A stretch of 64,000 nucleotides of DNA from Curvibacter gracilis ATCC BAA-807 (GCF_000518645.1 NZ_JADZ01000010.1:124001-188000), one strand, 5' to 3'; numbered from the stretch's first letter, positions 53,941 to 63,589 are shown. Numbers and translations are program-made. The notes: generated by a model from the sequence alone, not told the origin.

Positions 53941-54573
53941 ATGGCCACTGCCCCCAGCAAAAGCACACCAGCCACCAAGCGGGCCGCCATCAAAAGTGCA
54001 CAGGCCGGCGCGCCCATGGTCGTCAGCCAGACAAGCCGGGCCCGCAAAGCCAGCACCGGCTTCCATTCCACGAAAACTTCCTCCCCGGTAGGGGCTGCCA
54101 GTGGCTTGACACTGGCCTACAAGCGCAGCCAAGGCGTGGACGCCTACCTCAAGCAGGTGCACGAGGCCACGCCTGAGCAAATGGTGGAGATGGAGCGTCT
54201 GGGCGTAGCAGGCACTTTCATCACCGACCTGTCCAAGCGAATGGCACTGCCATCTTCTCGGGTGTTTGACATGCTGCGCATCCCGCCAGCGACAGCCGCG
54301 CGCAAATCAGCGGCAGGCGCCTTGGTGGATGGCCGCGCGGGCCTGGCTGCCATCGGCATGATCAAGCTGCTGGGGATCGCCCAGGACATCGTGGACGACA
54401 GCACCGCGGACGAAGCCAGGAACTTCGACACTGTGAAGTGGTTGGGTCAGTGGATCGAGCGGCCACAGGCGGCGCTGGGCGGGCGCAAGCCTGCCGACTA
54501 CCTGGACACGCCCACGGGCTTGCAGATCGTGACGCAGTTGCTGGGTGCCATCCGAAGCGGTGCCTACCTGTGA
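53941..54573 (+). CDS. Xre/MbcA/ParS-type antitoxin (DUF2384)
   Basis: 210 residues. A basic, Ser/Thr-rich N-terminal leader (about 1-55) precedes an Xre-like domain (GTFITDLSKRMALPSSRVFDMLRIPPAT) and the C-terminal toxin-binding DUF2384 domain, with WLGQWIERPQAALGGRKPADYLDTPTGLQIV typical of RES antitoxins. It should neutralise the RES toxin encoded next and repress the operon. Its TGA overlaps the GTG of the toxin gene. Confidence 0.88.
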   Translation: MATAPSKSTPATKRAAIKSAQAGAPMVVSQTSRARKASTGFHSTKTSSPVGAASGLTLAYKRSQGVDAYLKQVHEATPEQMVEMERLGVAGTFITDLSKRMALPSSRVFDMLRIPPATAARKSAAGALVDGRAGLAAIGMIKLLGIAQDIVDDSTADEARNFDTVKWLGQWIERPQAALGGRKPADYLDTPTGLQIVTQLLGAIRSGAYL

Positions 54574-55043
54574 AACTTTGGCGCATCGCGGCTGAGACGA
54601 GCAAATATCCTGCAAGTGACCTCAGTGGAGGCGGTGCGGCGGTGTCGCCAGGACGCTGGAATGAGGAGAAACAGGCCGTCGTCTACAGCGCGCCCACCAT
54701 TGCCATCGCTGTGTTGGAAACCGCTGCACACATTGATGATGCTGGCTTACCGCTCAACCGTTTCCTGGTTGAAATCGACGTGCCAGATGAGGTGTGGGCG
54801 CTGCATGAGGAGGCTGCGCTGACCTCCCTGCCGCCAGCTTGGTCGGCCATTCCGGCAGGCGGGGCTAGTGTCAAGGTTGGCTCATCTTGGCTGACTTCGC
54901 TGCGATGCCCCATCATGCTTGTGCCGTCGGTGATCGTGCCAGAAGAGTTCGCAGCCCTCATCAACCCCTTGCACCCCGAGTCGGCCAAGATCACCGCAAA
55001 GGTGGTCCGGCCATTCGAGTACAACAAGCTGTTTCGCTCCTGA
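54570..55043 (+). CDS. RES-domain toxin (NAD-degrading)
   Basis: 157 residues. KLWRIAAETSKYPASDLSG and GRWNEEKQAVVYSAPTIAIAVLE cover the conserved Arg and Glu, and LVPSVIVPEEFAALINPLHPES the Ser of the RES motif; together these form the active site. RES toxins cleave or phosphorolyse NAD and stop growth. The GTG at 54570 overlaps the antitoxin stop (GTGA), as usual for these pairs. It is intact, so the module may be active. Confidence 0.9.
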   Translation: MKLWRIAAETSKYPASDLSGGGAAVSPGRWNEEKQAVVYSAPTIAIAVLETAAHIDDAGLPLNRFLVEIDVPDEVWALHEEAALTSLPPAWSAIPAGGASVKVGSSWLTSLRCPIMLVPSVIVPEEFAALINPLHPESAKITAKVVRPFEYNKLFRS

Positions 55044-55173
55044 TCGCTGTCTGGCGAGTTGGTGCCTGCGGTCTTCCGCTCAATTTCCTGAAGTCAACTT
55101 TCTGTACCGAGCGTCGTCATGCGATTGCCGAAGCGGAAATTCGCCCGGACCGCAGGTATTTCAACAGCCTGCT

Positions 55174-55494
55174 CTAACGGGCCCGGTCGCCGTAGCGCAC
55201 TTCCCTGAGGGCGCCGCTCTCAAAGCGAAGCACGGTCATGAACTGCCCGTAGCCCGGGTTGTAGAGCAGTTCTTCCACCTTCTCACAGGCGGCCACATTC
55301 TGGGCCGGCGGGCGCGCCGGGTCGGTGGGCTTGCAGAAGCTGTCGGTGGCCAGGGGCTGGCCACATTTCTGCAGCACATCGAGCTTGCTCATGCCGAGTT
55401 GGGTGAAGTCGTTGCCGCATTTCAGCGACTGGGCTGCGCTCAGCAGGGGCAGCGCAGCCAGAAGCGCGCTGGTGAAAATGGCAGAGATTTTCAT
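55174..55494 (-). CDS. DUF2845 exported protein
   Basis: 106 residues. A signal peptide ends at LLSAAQSLKC; the mature protein has MSKLDVLQKCGQP and VEELLYNPGYGQFMTVLRFESG, the hallmarks of DUF2845. Four Cys residues may form disulphides. Function unknown. Transcribed on its own, with the glycine-zipper gene 68 bp further on the same strand. Confidence 0.85.
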   Translation of the reverse strand: MKISAIFTSALLAALPLLSAAQSLKCGNDFTQLGMSKLDVLQKCGQPLATDSFCKPTDPARPPAQNVAACEKVEELLYNPGYGQFMTVLRFESGALREVRYGDRAR

Positions 55495-55562
55495 GGGTGG
55501 ATTATCTGGGCCGGCGCAGCAGGTATTTCTGGGCAGGCCCAGGCGAACTGCAAAAATGCTTA

Positions 55563-56156
55563 TCAGGGCCGAACAATCGATTTATTCGATTTTTTGACCG
55601 CGTCGCCGACCTTGAAACCCGGGTCGTTCTGGAATTCATAGCGTTGAGAGCTGTTGCCGTTGAATCGGACCGTGACCACCCAGATCTTGTGGCTCTTGAC
55701 CTTCTTTTCGACCTCGCGGCCCGCGTAGGCGCCGCCCGCCGCACCGGCCACGGTGGCCAGGTCCTTGCCAAAGCCGCCCCCCACCTGGTGGCCCAGCACC
55801 GCGCCGGCCACGCCGCCGGCAATCAGGCCCAAGGCACTGCCTTCGCCCTCGCGCTCGATCTGGCTGACCGAGCTGACCGTGCCGCAGTCTGCACAGCCTG
55901 CCGGGCCCGCATGTTCGGGCGCCGTCACGGGTTGGCTGGCCTTGAGGTTGGCCAGGGCCTGGTCGTATTCGGTCTTGGCGTCGCGCTTGCATTGCATGCG
56001 GCTGTCGGCGCTGGTCTCGCTGGCGCAGATCTGCAAGTCTTGCTTGTAACGGTTCTTGGCTTGTTGCGTGTCGGCGGGTGCCTGGGCCTGGACGGACGAG
56101 GCCATGGCCAAGGCTACGGCGCTCAACAAGAAGGAATGCAGAAAGGATGGGCGCAT
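55563..56156 (-). CDS. Exported glycine-zipper protein
   Basis: 197 residues from ATG 56156. A signal peptide (to SSVQAQ) and a Lys/Gln-rich helical region with Cys pairs (CASETSADSRMQC) precede a glycine zipper (LIAGGVAGAVLGHQVGGG, repeated GxxxG) that can insert in or span the outer membrane. VKSHKIWVVTVRFNGNSSQ follows. This resembles SmpA/SlyB-like glycine-zipper 2TM proteins, which support envelope integrity. An AT-rich promoter region lies upstream. Confidence 0.82.
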   Translation of the reverse strand: MRPSFLHSFLLSAVALAMASSVQAQAPADTQQAKNRYKQDLQICASETSADSRMQCKRDAKTEYDQALANLKASQPVTAPEHAGPAGCADCGTVSSVSQIEREGEGSALGLIAGGVAGAVLGHQVGGGFGKDLATVAGAAGGAYAGREVEKKVKSHKIWVVTVRFNGNSSQRYEFQNDPGFKVGDAVKKSNKSIVRP

Positions 56157-56333
56157 GATGACCTCACAAAATGATTTGAATCTTACGCTTACATGCCTGT
56201 TACTATCAATTTTGAATGTAACAGTGAGTATGTCTCGCGATCCCATATCACCCGCCTGAACGCCTTGGCAGGGAATCCCTTCAGGCCTTGCAGGAATATC
56301 GGGATTCAAACCTTTTGCCGGTGGCTGAATCCG

Positions 56334-57263
56334 TCAGACCAGCCAGGGGTCCAGTTCCGGATCGCCAAACTCGGTCTGCAGAAACTCCAGAAAAGCCTGG
56401 ACCTTGCGTGGCACGTGCCGGCGCCCCGCGTAGCCCGCCCACACCTGCCAGCGTTCGCCGATCCATTGCGGCAGCACGCGCACCAAGGCGCCACTGCGGA
56501 TGTAAGGCTGGGCGTGCACCGACAGCATGCCCACCAAGCCCAGGCCTTGCAGGGCGGCGTGGTAGAGCGCTTCCGAGCTGTTGGAGTGGAATTTGGCCGG
56601 CCCGGGGCGGAACTCGAACTGCTGGGGGTCATGGGGGTCGACCGAGGCCAGCAGAAAGGAATGAGGCAGGTCTTTGCCCGAAGGCAGCAGACATTCGTGA
56701 CGCACCAGCTCCGAGGGATGGTTGGGGGCCGGGTGGATCTTCAGGTACTGGGGCGATGCGCACATCACACCCGAAGTCATGCCCAGCTTTCGGGCCACAA
56801 AATCCCCGTCAGCCAGGCCGTTGCGTGAGAACAGCATGGTGAGGTCAGATTCGAGATCGGGTGACTCGAGCAGCCGGTCACTGGTGTTGATCTCCACTTC
56901 GAGCTTGGGGTAAAGCCGCTGCAGGCGTGAGACGCGCGGGATCAACTGGGCTGCGGCAAAGTCCAATGACGATCGCACCTTCAACACCCCGCTGGGCAGG
57001 CGCCCGCTGGTGCTGACCTCGTCGTTGGCGGCGTCCAGCGCATCGATCACCGGGCGTATGCGGGCGATGTAGAGTTCGCCCGCCTCGGTCAGGGACAGGG
57101 TGCGTGTGGTGCGCTGCAGCAGTCGGGTGTTGAGGGTTCTCTCCAGGTCCTGGATCAGGCGCGTCACCTTGGCGGGTGAGGTGTCCAGGGCCCGGGCTGC
57201 GGCGGCAAAGCCGCCCAGATCGTTGACGGCCAGCAAGGCGCGCAAAGAGTCGAGTTGGTTCAT
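56334..57263 (-). CDS. LysR-family transcriptional regulator
   Basis: 309 residues. The N-terminal helix-turn-helix has LDSLRALLAVNDLGGFAAAARALDTSPAKVTRLIQDLE split over residues 4-40, followed by a LysR effector-binding domain. No divergent target is apparent: upstream (57264-57472) is the end of a second LysR gene on the same strand. Regulon unknown. Confidence 0.9.
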   Translation of the reverse strand: MNQLDSLRALLAVNDLGGFAAAARALDTSPAKVTRLIQDLERTLNTRLLQRTTRTLSLTEAGELYIARIRPVIDALDAANDEVSTSGRLPSGVLKVRSSLDFAAAQLIPRVSRLQRLYPKLEVEINTSDRLLESPDLESDLTMLFSRNGLADGDFVARKLGMTSGVMCASPQYLKIHPAPNHPSELVRHECLLPSGKDLPHSFLLASVDPHDPQQFEFRPGPAKFHSNSSEALYHAALQGLGLVGMLSVHAQPYIRSGALVRVLPQWIGERWQVWAGYAGRRHVPRKVQAFLEFLQTEFGDPELDPWLV

Positions 57264-57472
57264 GGCGATCGGTGGGTGACCGGCTCGGGTTCACCCAGGC
57301 CGCCGGCCTATTGTGGCTCAGCCCTGGTTGCCACGCAGAGCAGGCGCAGCGGCTTTCGCCAAGGCGTCTGGTGCAGCTTCATGGGCTGAGCTTCGGATGC
57401 CTGCGGCTGGGCAGAGGGCTGAGGTGCGCCAGGCCCCTGCCCGGGGCAAGGTTGCCTTGTGCGCCGCGGGTC

Positions 57473-58384
57473 TCAACCCGGTCGGCCCAGCGCCTCCAGC
57501 AGGTGCTCCAGAAAGGCTTTGGCGGCCCGGGGCAGGGTGCGGCCGGCCAGGGTTTGCACCTCGAAATGGCGCTCGTTCATTTCGCGGTCGCGCAAGGGGA
57601 TGCCCACCACCTCGCCGCGCCGCAGGCGCTCGCGCAGGGCCAATTCACCGTTCAACGTGATGCCGCCTCCTGCGCGCACGAAAGAGAGGCAGGGATCGAG
57701 CCGGTCGCATTCGAACACCGCTTCAAAGTCCAGGCTCTGACGGCTGCAGCTGATGTCGAACAGCTGGCGCAGGGTGGAGTCTGGCCCTGGCAGTGCCACG
57801 GCATGGCCCACCAACTGGGCCAGCGAGAGCTGGCTGCGGCCCGCCAGCGGGTGCTCGGGGTGTAGCACGGCGATGATGGGCGAGGGGTGACGCAGCGCCA
57901 CGCTGATGCCGCGCTCGGACACCGTGCTCACGGTGATGCCGATGTCGACTTCGCCCTGGCGCACTTTCTCGGGCACCTGGGCCTGCAGGCTCACCTGCAT
58001 GCCGAAGCGGATGCCCTGGTACTGGCGCTGGAATCCGGCAATCAGGCCGGGCACGAACTCAGAGGCGAAGCCCTCGGTGCAGGCCACCCGCACCACGCCG
58101 CTTTTGAGACCGCGCAGCGACTGGATCTCGTCGGCCACCCGCTCGATGTCCTGCCAGGCACGGCGTGCATGCGTGGCCAGCAGTTCGCCGGCGGCGTTGG
58201 GCACCATGCCGCGGGCGCGGCGCTCGAACAGCAGGGTGTCCAGTTCGGCCTCCAGCCGGGCGATGTGCCGGCTGACCGCCGAGGGGGCCACATTGAGGCG
58301 TGCCGCCGCCTCGGTCACCGAGCCGGTCTGCACCACCTCCAGAAAGTAGCGCAAGGAGGTGTCTTGCAGGGCTTGGTGGTTCAT
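57473..58384 (-). CDS. LysR-family transcriptional regulator
   Basis: 303 residues from ATG 58384; in-frame ATG 58399 would add five residues. The helix-turn-helix includes FLEVVQTGSVTEAAARLNVAPSAVSRHIARLEAELD (about 13-48), then the effector domain with RVACTEGFASEFVPGLIAGF. It is divergent from the DUF2799 lipoprotein gene and lies upstream of a Bug receptor and an amidase on the opposite strand; it probably controls these genes. Confidence 0.9.
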   Translation of the reverse strand: MNHQALQDTSLRYFLEVVQTGSVTEAAARLNVAPSAVSRHIARLEAELDTLLFERRARGMVPNAAGELLATHARRAWQDIERVADEIQSLRGLKSGVVRVACTEGFASEFVPGLIAGFQRQYQGIRFGMQVSLQAQVPEKVRQGEVDIGITVSTVSERGISVALRHPSPIIAVLHPEHPLAGRSQLSLAQLVGHAVALPGPDSTLRQLFDISCSRQSLDFEAVFECDRLDPCLSFVRAGGGITLNGELALRERLRRGEVVGIPLRDREMNERHFEVQTLAGRTLPRAAKAFLEHLLEALGRPG

Positions 58385-58594
58385 GGCGGGGCGGTTCATC
58401 GGAAAACAGGGCGCGGTGCGGCGCAAGCGATCGAGGCCGACATGTTAAGCAGACGGCGCGCTGGCCAGAATTGCAACTTAATGTATCTGATCTCCTATCA
58501 TCGGCGCGGGGGTGAGGCCTTGCGGGGCTCGCACACACCGATACATCGATCGAGCCCAGTGGGCCGAGCAACCATCCTAGGAGGAGAAATACCC

Positions 58595-59152
58595 ATGAAG
58601 CATATGAAGCACATGAAGAAGTTGATGTTCTGGCTTGCCATCGCGGCCTTGGGCCTGTTGGCCAGTTGCTCCACCATGAGCGTGGAAGAGTGCAAGCTGG
58701 CCCGTTGGAACGATGTGGGCCTGCGCGATGGCATGGCCGGCGAGCCGCTGTCCAAGCTCAACGACCTGTCCAAGGACTGTGCCGAAGCCAAGGTGGTGGT
58801 GGACACCCGGGCCTACATGGCCGGACGCGATCAGGGGCTGTACAGCTACTGCCAATTGCCCAATGCGACCCGTCTGGGCTTGGACGGCAAGTACTACAAC
58901 GGCGTCTGCCCGGCGGCCATCGATGGAGAGTTCCGACGCCGCGTCAACGTGGGGCGCGAGGTGCGCGATTCGCGTGAACAGGTGCGCTACCTGGACAACC
59001 GCCGCATCGAACTGGAAAACAAGCTGCGCAATGCTGGCAGCGACGACGCCCGAAAGAAGCTGCGCGACGACTTGTCGGACAACGACCGCAACCTGCGCCG
59101 CGCCCGCGACCGGGTGCGCGATGCCGAATACAACCTGGACCGCGTGCGCTGA
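58595..59152 (+). CDS. DUF2799 lipoprotein
   Basis: 185 residues. An excellent AGGAGGAG site lies 7-14 bases before ATG 58595. The signal peptide ends with the lipobox LLASC, so the mature protein is a lipoprotein. The conserved start of DUF2799 (VEECKLARWNDVGLRDGMAG) and a C-terminal charged coiled coil (RDSREQVRYLDNRRIELENKLRN) follow. The start codon is preceded and followed by repeated ATGAARCAY units giving Met-Lys-His-Met-Lys-His-Met-Lys. Function unknown. Confidence 0.88.
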   Translation: MKHMKHMKKLMFWLAIAALGLLASCSTMSVEECKLARWNDVGLRDGMAGEPLSKLNDLSKDCAEAKVVVDTRAYMAGRDQGLYSYCQLPNATRLGLDGKYYNGVCPAAIDGEFRRRVNVGREVRDSREQVRYLDNRRIELENKLRNAGSDDARKKLRDDLSDNDRNLRRARDRVRDAEYNLDRVR

Positions 59153-59284
59153 GCCACGGCGCCTTGGCGCCGGATGGGTTGCGTGATTCGCAACGCAGGT
59201 TTGTTTGGATTGCCGTTGCTGGAAGGTGCAGGCCTGCCTAACATGGCTTGGAACAACCCTTTCAAGTCGTCTGGAGCCTGCGCC

Positions 59285-60286
59285 ATGAAGCTGTCCTTTT
59301 CTTCTGTCCTGAACCGCCGTGCCACTCTGAACACCCTGGGCCTGGCGGCATGGGCCCTGTGTACCGGCCTGGCGGGTGCGCAGGCGGTCTACCCCGCCCA
59401 CCCGATCACGCTGGTGGTGCCGTTCCCACCGGGGGGCAGCACCGACGTGGTGGCGCGCGCCATCGCGCCCAAGCTGGGCGAGCGCCTGGGCGCCACCATC
59501 GTGGTCGACAACCGGCCCGGCGCAGGCACCGCCATCGGCGCGGCCTATGTGGCCAAGGCTGCCCCGGACGGCTACACCTTGTTCATGGGCCCGGGCTCCA
59601 CGCTCACGCTGAACCCCGCGGTGCGCAAGAACCTGCCCTATGACTCGGTCAAGAGCTTCGAGCCCGTCGGCATGATCACCCGCGCCGGCCTGGTGCTGCT
59701 GGCCAATGCCCAGGTGCCGGTGCAGAACCTGGCCGAGCTGAAGGCGGCGGTCAAGGCCGCGCCAGACAAGTACTCGTACGCCTCGTTTGGTGCCGGCACC
59801 AGCTCCCACTTCGTGGCGGAAATGGCCTTTTATGCCATGGGCCTCAAGGTCACCCACATCCCCTACAAGGGCAGTGCCCCCGCCATGACCGACTTGCTGG
59901 GCGGCCAGGTGCCGCTGGCCTTTGACACCGTCACCGCCACCTTGCCCCAGCTCAAGACCGGCAAGATCCGCGCGATTGCCGTGGCTTCGTCCAAGCGCTT
60001 GGCGGCCTTGCCGAACGTGCCCACCTTCGCAGAATCGGGCTACCCCGACGTGAAGCTCGATTCCTGGGTGATGTTGCTGACACCGCGCGGTGTCGGCGCA
60101 CCGATCAAGGCCAAGCTGCAAAAGGCGCTGGGCGACACCCTGGCCGACCCGGGTGTGCGCAAGGCCCTGAGCGACCAGGGCCTGGAGCCCAGTTTCTCCA
60201 CGGCGGCCGAAGCCAGTGCCCTGATCGAGAGTGAACTGCCGCTGATGCGCGCCACTGCCGTGCGCGCCAACATCCAGGCCGATTGA
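59285..60286 (+). CDS. Bug/TctC-family tripartite tricarboxylate transporter receptor
   Basis: 333 residues. Signal peptide to AGAQAVYPAHP; landmarks ITLVVPFPPGGSTD, DNRPGAGTAIGAAY, DGYTLFMG, HIPYKGSAPAMTDLLGGQ and PTFAESGYP. The gene lies 53 bp before an amidase, and both are downstream of a DUF2799 gene and divergent LysR regulator. A receptor-amidase pair suggests uptake and hydrolysis of an amide or ester of an organic acid. Confidence 0.92.
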   Translation: MKLSFSSVLNRRATLNTLGLAAWALCTGLAGAQAVYPAHPITLVVPFPPGGSTDVVARAIAPKLGERLGATIVVDNRPGAGTAIGAAYVAKAAPDGYTLFMGPGSTLTLNPAVRKNLPYDSVKSFEPVGMITRAGLVLLANAQVPVQNLAELKAAVKAAPDKYSYASFGAGTSSHFVAEMAFYAMGLKVTHIPYKGSAPAMTDLLGGQVPLAFDTVTATLPQLKTGKIRAIAVASSKRLAALPNVPTFAESGYPDVKLDSWVMLLTPRGVGAPIKAKLQKALGDTLADPGVRKALSDQGLEPSFSTAAEASALIESELPLMRATAVRANIQAD

Positions 60287-60339
60287 GGCCGCAGCCCCTC
60301 TGTTCACGACCTTCACGACGTTCATCCCAAGCCCTGCCC

Positions 60340-61881
60340 ATGACCGCATCTTCTTCTGCCGACCTCGTCACCCGCTCTGCTGTCGAATTGCGCGAGCTGA
60401 TCGCCCAACGCCAGATTTCACCCGTCGAACTGCTTGAGGCCTGCATCGAGCGCATCGAAACCGTCAACCCCAGCATCAACGCCGTCACCGCCAAGTGCTA
60501 TGACCGTGCCCGGGTCGAGGCCCGGGCGGCCGAGCAGGCCGTGCTGCGGGGCGAGCCCCTGGGCCTGCTGCATGGCCTGCCCCTGGGCGTGAAAGACCTG
60601 GAGCCCACCGCCGGGCTGCTGAGCACCTTCGGCTCGCCCAATTACCGCAACAACATCCCGGCGCAAGACATCGAGTTGGTGGCCCGGCTGCGCCGGGCCG
60701 GCGCCATCGTCACCGGCAAGACCAATGTGCCCGAGATGGGGGCCGGCGCCAATTCGCGCAACCCGGTGTGGGGCGCCACGGGCAACCCCTTCAACCCGAA
60801 CCTGAACGCGGGCGGCTCCTCCGGTGGCTCGGCCGCGGCCCTGGCCACTGACATGCTGCCGGTGTGCACCGGCTCGGACACCGGCGGCTCGCTGCGCATC
60901 CCGGCGGCCAAATGCGGTGTGGTGGGCCTGCGCCCCTCGCCCGGCGTGGTGCCCAGTGTGCGCAAGCTGCTGGGCTGGACCCCCATCTCGGTGGTCGGCC
61001 CCATGGGGCGCACGGTGGACGATGCCTGCCTGCAGATGGCGGCCTCGGCCGGCATGCACCCGGGCGATCCGCTGAGCTACCCGCTCGACCCCTTGAGCTT
61101 TCTGCGCCCCCCCATGGGCGATCTGGGCCGCCTGCGCGTGGCCTACAGCACCGACCTGGGCTCGTGCGATGTGGACCCGCTCATCCGTGCCACCTTCCTG
61201 GCCAAGATCGAGGCCATGCGCCACCTGTTCGCCCGCTGCGACGAGGTGAAGCTGGAACTGGGCGATGTGCACCGCTGCTTTGACGTGCTGCGCGCCGAGG
61301 CCTTTGTGGCCGGCACACGCGAGGCCTACGAGCGCGACCCCGCCAGCCTGGGCCCCAACCCGCGCGCCAACTATGAGATCGGCATGCGCATGAGCCTGCT
61401 CGACAGCGCCTGGGCCCAGGCCGAGCAGACCCGCATCCTGAATCGCTTCCAGGCCGTGTACGCCGACTACGACCTGCTGCTCACGCCCACCACGCCGGTG
61501 TCGCCCTTCCCCTGGACGCTGCCGCACGCGGACATGATCGATGGCAAGGCTCAGGCCAACTACTACCGCTGGCTGGCCCTGACCTATGTGATCACCCTCA
61601 CCACCCACCCGGCCATCAGCCTGCCTTGCGGCACCGATCCGCTGGGCATGCCCTTCGGGCTGCAGGTGGTGGGCCGCTTCCGAGGTGATCTGGAGCTGCT
61701 CTCGGCCTCGCGTGCCCTGGAGCAGGCTTTTGCGGGCTCGCCCGTGCTGCGCCGCCCTCTGCCCGATCTGGCCGCACTCAAGCCACCGGTGCCGGCGCTG
61801 GACAGCATCGTGACCCACCCGCCCCAGGTGCCGCACACGGCCGAAGTGGGTCTGGTGGGGGGCGCACAGTCGGTGGTCTGA
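60340..61881 (+). CDS. Amidase (amidase-signature family)
   Basis: 513 residues. The catalytic Ser-cisSer-Lys triad is visible: Lys in GLPLGVKDLEPTAG, cis-Ser in GSDTGGSLRIPA and the Gly/Ser stretch NAGGSSGGSAAALA. C-terminal LTTHPAISLPCG and GMPFGLQVVGRFRGDLELL complete the family pattern. No signal peptide. It is likely co-expressed with the Bug receptor and hydrolyses the imported amide; the substrate is unknown. A GC-rich hairpin follows at 61892-61913. Confidence 0.92.
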   Translation: MTASSSADLVTRSAVELRELIAQRQISPVELLEACIERIETVNPSINAVTAKCYDRARVEARAAEQAVLRGEPLGLLHGLPLGVKDLEPTAGLLSTFGSPNYRNNIPAQDIELVARLRRAGAIVTGKTNVPEMGAGANSRNPVWGATGNPFNPNLNAGGSSGGSAAALATDMLPVCTGSDTGGSLRIPAAKCGVVGLRPSPGVVPSVRKLLGWTPISVVGPMGRTVDDACLQMAASAGMHPGDPLSYPLDPLSFLRPPMGDLGRLRVAYSTDLGSCDVDPLIRATFLAKIEAMRHLFARCDEVKLELGDVHRCFDVLRAEAFVAGTREAYERDPASLGPNPRANYEIGMRMSLLDSAWAQAEQTRILNRFQAVYADYDLLLTPTTPVSPFPWTLPHADMIDGKAQANYYRWLALTYVITLTTHPAISLPCGTDPLGMPFGLQVVGRFRGDLELLSASRALEQAFAGSPVLRRPLPDLAALKPPVPALDSIVTHPPQVPHTAEVGLVGGAQSVV

Positions 61882-61891
61882 CGGCGGCGCG

Positions 61892-61913
61892 GCCTGCCCG
61901 GCCCAGGGCAGGC
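61892..61913 (+). terminator. Hairpin after the amidase gene (possible terminator)
   Basis: Perfect 8-bp stem GCCTGCCC / GGGCAGGC with a 6-base loop, directly after the stop, but no T-run follows, so termination would be weak or Rho-dependent. Confidence 0.4.
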
Positions 61914-62163
61914 ATCCACTGCGGCTTCATCCCGGCATGAGCGGCCTGACCGTGATGTGGCGCATCCCTTTGAATATCACTCATCTTCAAAAGAAGTGAT
62001 TCAAATTGTGGCTAAAATCTGGCCGGCCCGTGATTCAAACAGGGCCTGGTTTCAATTGATTTTTAGCACTTGAGCTTCAAATTTGACTGCTGATGGGCCG
62101 CGCAGGATTCGCGGGGCCGCCGGTTTCTCATTTTGAAGGTGCGAGGCAGATGCTTTACCCTGT

Positions 62164-62904
62164 ATGCCTCCGACTGAACTTGCGCTGATTTCCAGAATAT
62201 CGTTGCTCTCCAAGGCCATCCATCTGGTGGATTTGCGCAATCAACTGATGCACATGGCCTGCATGCTCGGTGTGGCGCAGCTGGACTTGCTGGTGGAGTA
62301 TTGGTCCATCTCTGGCGAGGCGCGGCGCCTGTGGTTTTCCACGGTCGAAGAAGGGCAGGGGCCCGCCGCCGAGGCACAAGACACGGATTTCCTCTTTGGT
62401 GCGGCCTCACGCGCCGAACTTGCGCCTGCCCAGCAGTGCGAAGCCTCCTCGAAGCGTCCGTCCACGGACATCCAGATGCTGGAGTCGCCCAGCGGGCAGC
62501 AGATTGAACTCCGTCAGGTGATGGAGTTTCCGGTGGGCGTGGGTCTGCCGCACCGTCTGGTGCTCTCACTCACACAGCAACGTGTATCACCCGAGGCCGA
62601 GTCCGAGCTGGCCAACGCCACCCGCTTGATATTGGCGGCCAGTCGTGTTGCCTTGATGCGTATATTCAAGAATTCACTCGAACGCATCAAGAACAAGACA
62701 TTAACTCCGCGTGAGCTGGAGTGTCTTAAATGGGCCGCTCTGGGTAAAACGGGTGCTGACACCGCACTGATTTTGTCGGTGTCTGAAGCAACGGTGGCTT
62801 TTCACCTCAAAAATGCCATCGCCAAAATGAATGCGGCGTCCAAAGCCCATGCGGTGGCACTGGCTTTGTCACGGGGGTGGGTCGATTTGCGTGGTGGTGG
62901 TTGA
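62164..62904 (+). CDS. LuxR-type transcriptional regulator (orphan)
   Basis: 246 residues. The C-terminal LuxR helix-turn-helix (about 178-240) has LTPRELECLKWAALGKTGADTALILSVSEATV split around Glu and Ile positions typical of the family, followed by AVALALSRGWVDL. The N-terminal part may be a degenerate acyl-homoserine-lactone domain; no LuxI is nearby. AT-rich promoter-like DNA lies upstream, with no clear ribosome-binding site. It may control the divergent pilin-like and 63828 genes. Confidence 0.82.
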   Translation: MPPTELALISRISLLSKAIHLVDLRNQLMHMACMLGVAQLDLLVEYWSISGEARRLWFSTVEEGQGPAAEAQDTDFLFGAASRAELAPAQQCEASSKRPSTDIQMLESPSGQQIELRQVMEFPVGVGLPHRLVLSLTQQRVSPEAESELANATRLILAASRVALMRIFKNSLERIKNKTLTPRELECLKWAALGKTGADTALILSVSEATVAFHLKNAIAKMNAASKAHAVALALSRGWVDLRGGG

Positions 62905-63005
62905 GGCCACGACGCCGGCCCTGCGCCACGGCACGGTCTGAAGGGCTTTGGCGTGTCCCGGGGCTGGTCTACAGGCGCCCGGTATCTGCGCTGCGGGTTG
63001 GACGA

Positions 63006-63473
63006 TCACCACGCAACCTTGCCGCAGTCGGGCCCGGTGGCCGTGCGGATGTGTGCCTGATTCAATGTGAGGACGCAGCGCAAGCCGTTCTGGGCCGTGG
63101 CCGTCAAGGTGTAGGCCTGTGGCTCCGAGTTCAGTTCGAAGAGGTAGGTCGAAGCGGTTTGGCTGTCGCGTTCTCCGCCCTGCAAGGCGGCCAGATCAGG
63201 CAGGGGCATGCGGGTGATCTGCGGGTAGCTCTGGGTCTGTTGGTAGCCGCGCTCCAGCACTTCAGCCATGGCTTTGAGGTAGGCCGCAGCACGGTCCACC
63301 GGCTTGGGCGCAGTGGTGCTCTTCAACGTGGGCAGGACCATGGCAAACACCATCCCGAAGATGGCCAGGCACAGGCAGACTTCAATCCAGCCTTGGATGA
63401 ACGATGTGGGCTCTGGGAGGTCGGTTGGGGCGGGTGACTGTGGTTTGTGGGAACTCAAACTCAATGCTTTCAT
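63006..63473 (-). CDS. Type IV pilin-like protein with an atypical N terminus
   Basis: 155 residues. The core resembles minor pilins: a long hydrophobic N-terminal helix, then AAYLKAMAEVLERGYQQTQSYP, SEPQAYTLTATAQN and CVLTLNQAHIRTATGPDC, the Cys pair that forms the pilin disulphide loop. But the prepilin cleavage site GFTLIE is not seen; the helix reads QGWIEVCLCLAIFGMVF after a 26-residue Pro/Ser-rich leader. It could be a minor pilin that is not cleaved normally or a secreted pilin-like protein. Confidence 0.7.
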   Translation of the reverse strand: MKALSLSSHKPQSPAPTDLPEPTSFIQGWIEVCLCLAIFGMVFAMVLPTLKSTTAPKPVDRAAAYLKAMAEVLERGYQQTQSYPQITRMPLPDLAALQGGERDSQTASTYLFELNSEPQAYTLTATAQNGLRCVLTLNQAHIRTATGPDCGKVAW

Positions 63474-63589
63474 GGGCCTTCCGGCTGGGACAAACGCAGC
63501 AAGGGGCGCACCCAGTGGGGCACTCCAGTGGGGTACTCGGGTGGGTGTGCTGCCAGCTTGTGATTTTTCATAGACGGGTGGCGCTCACA

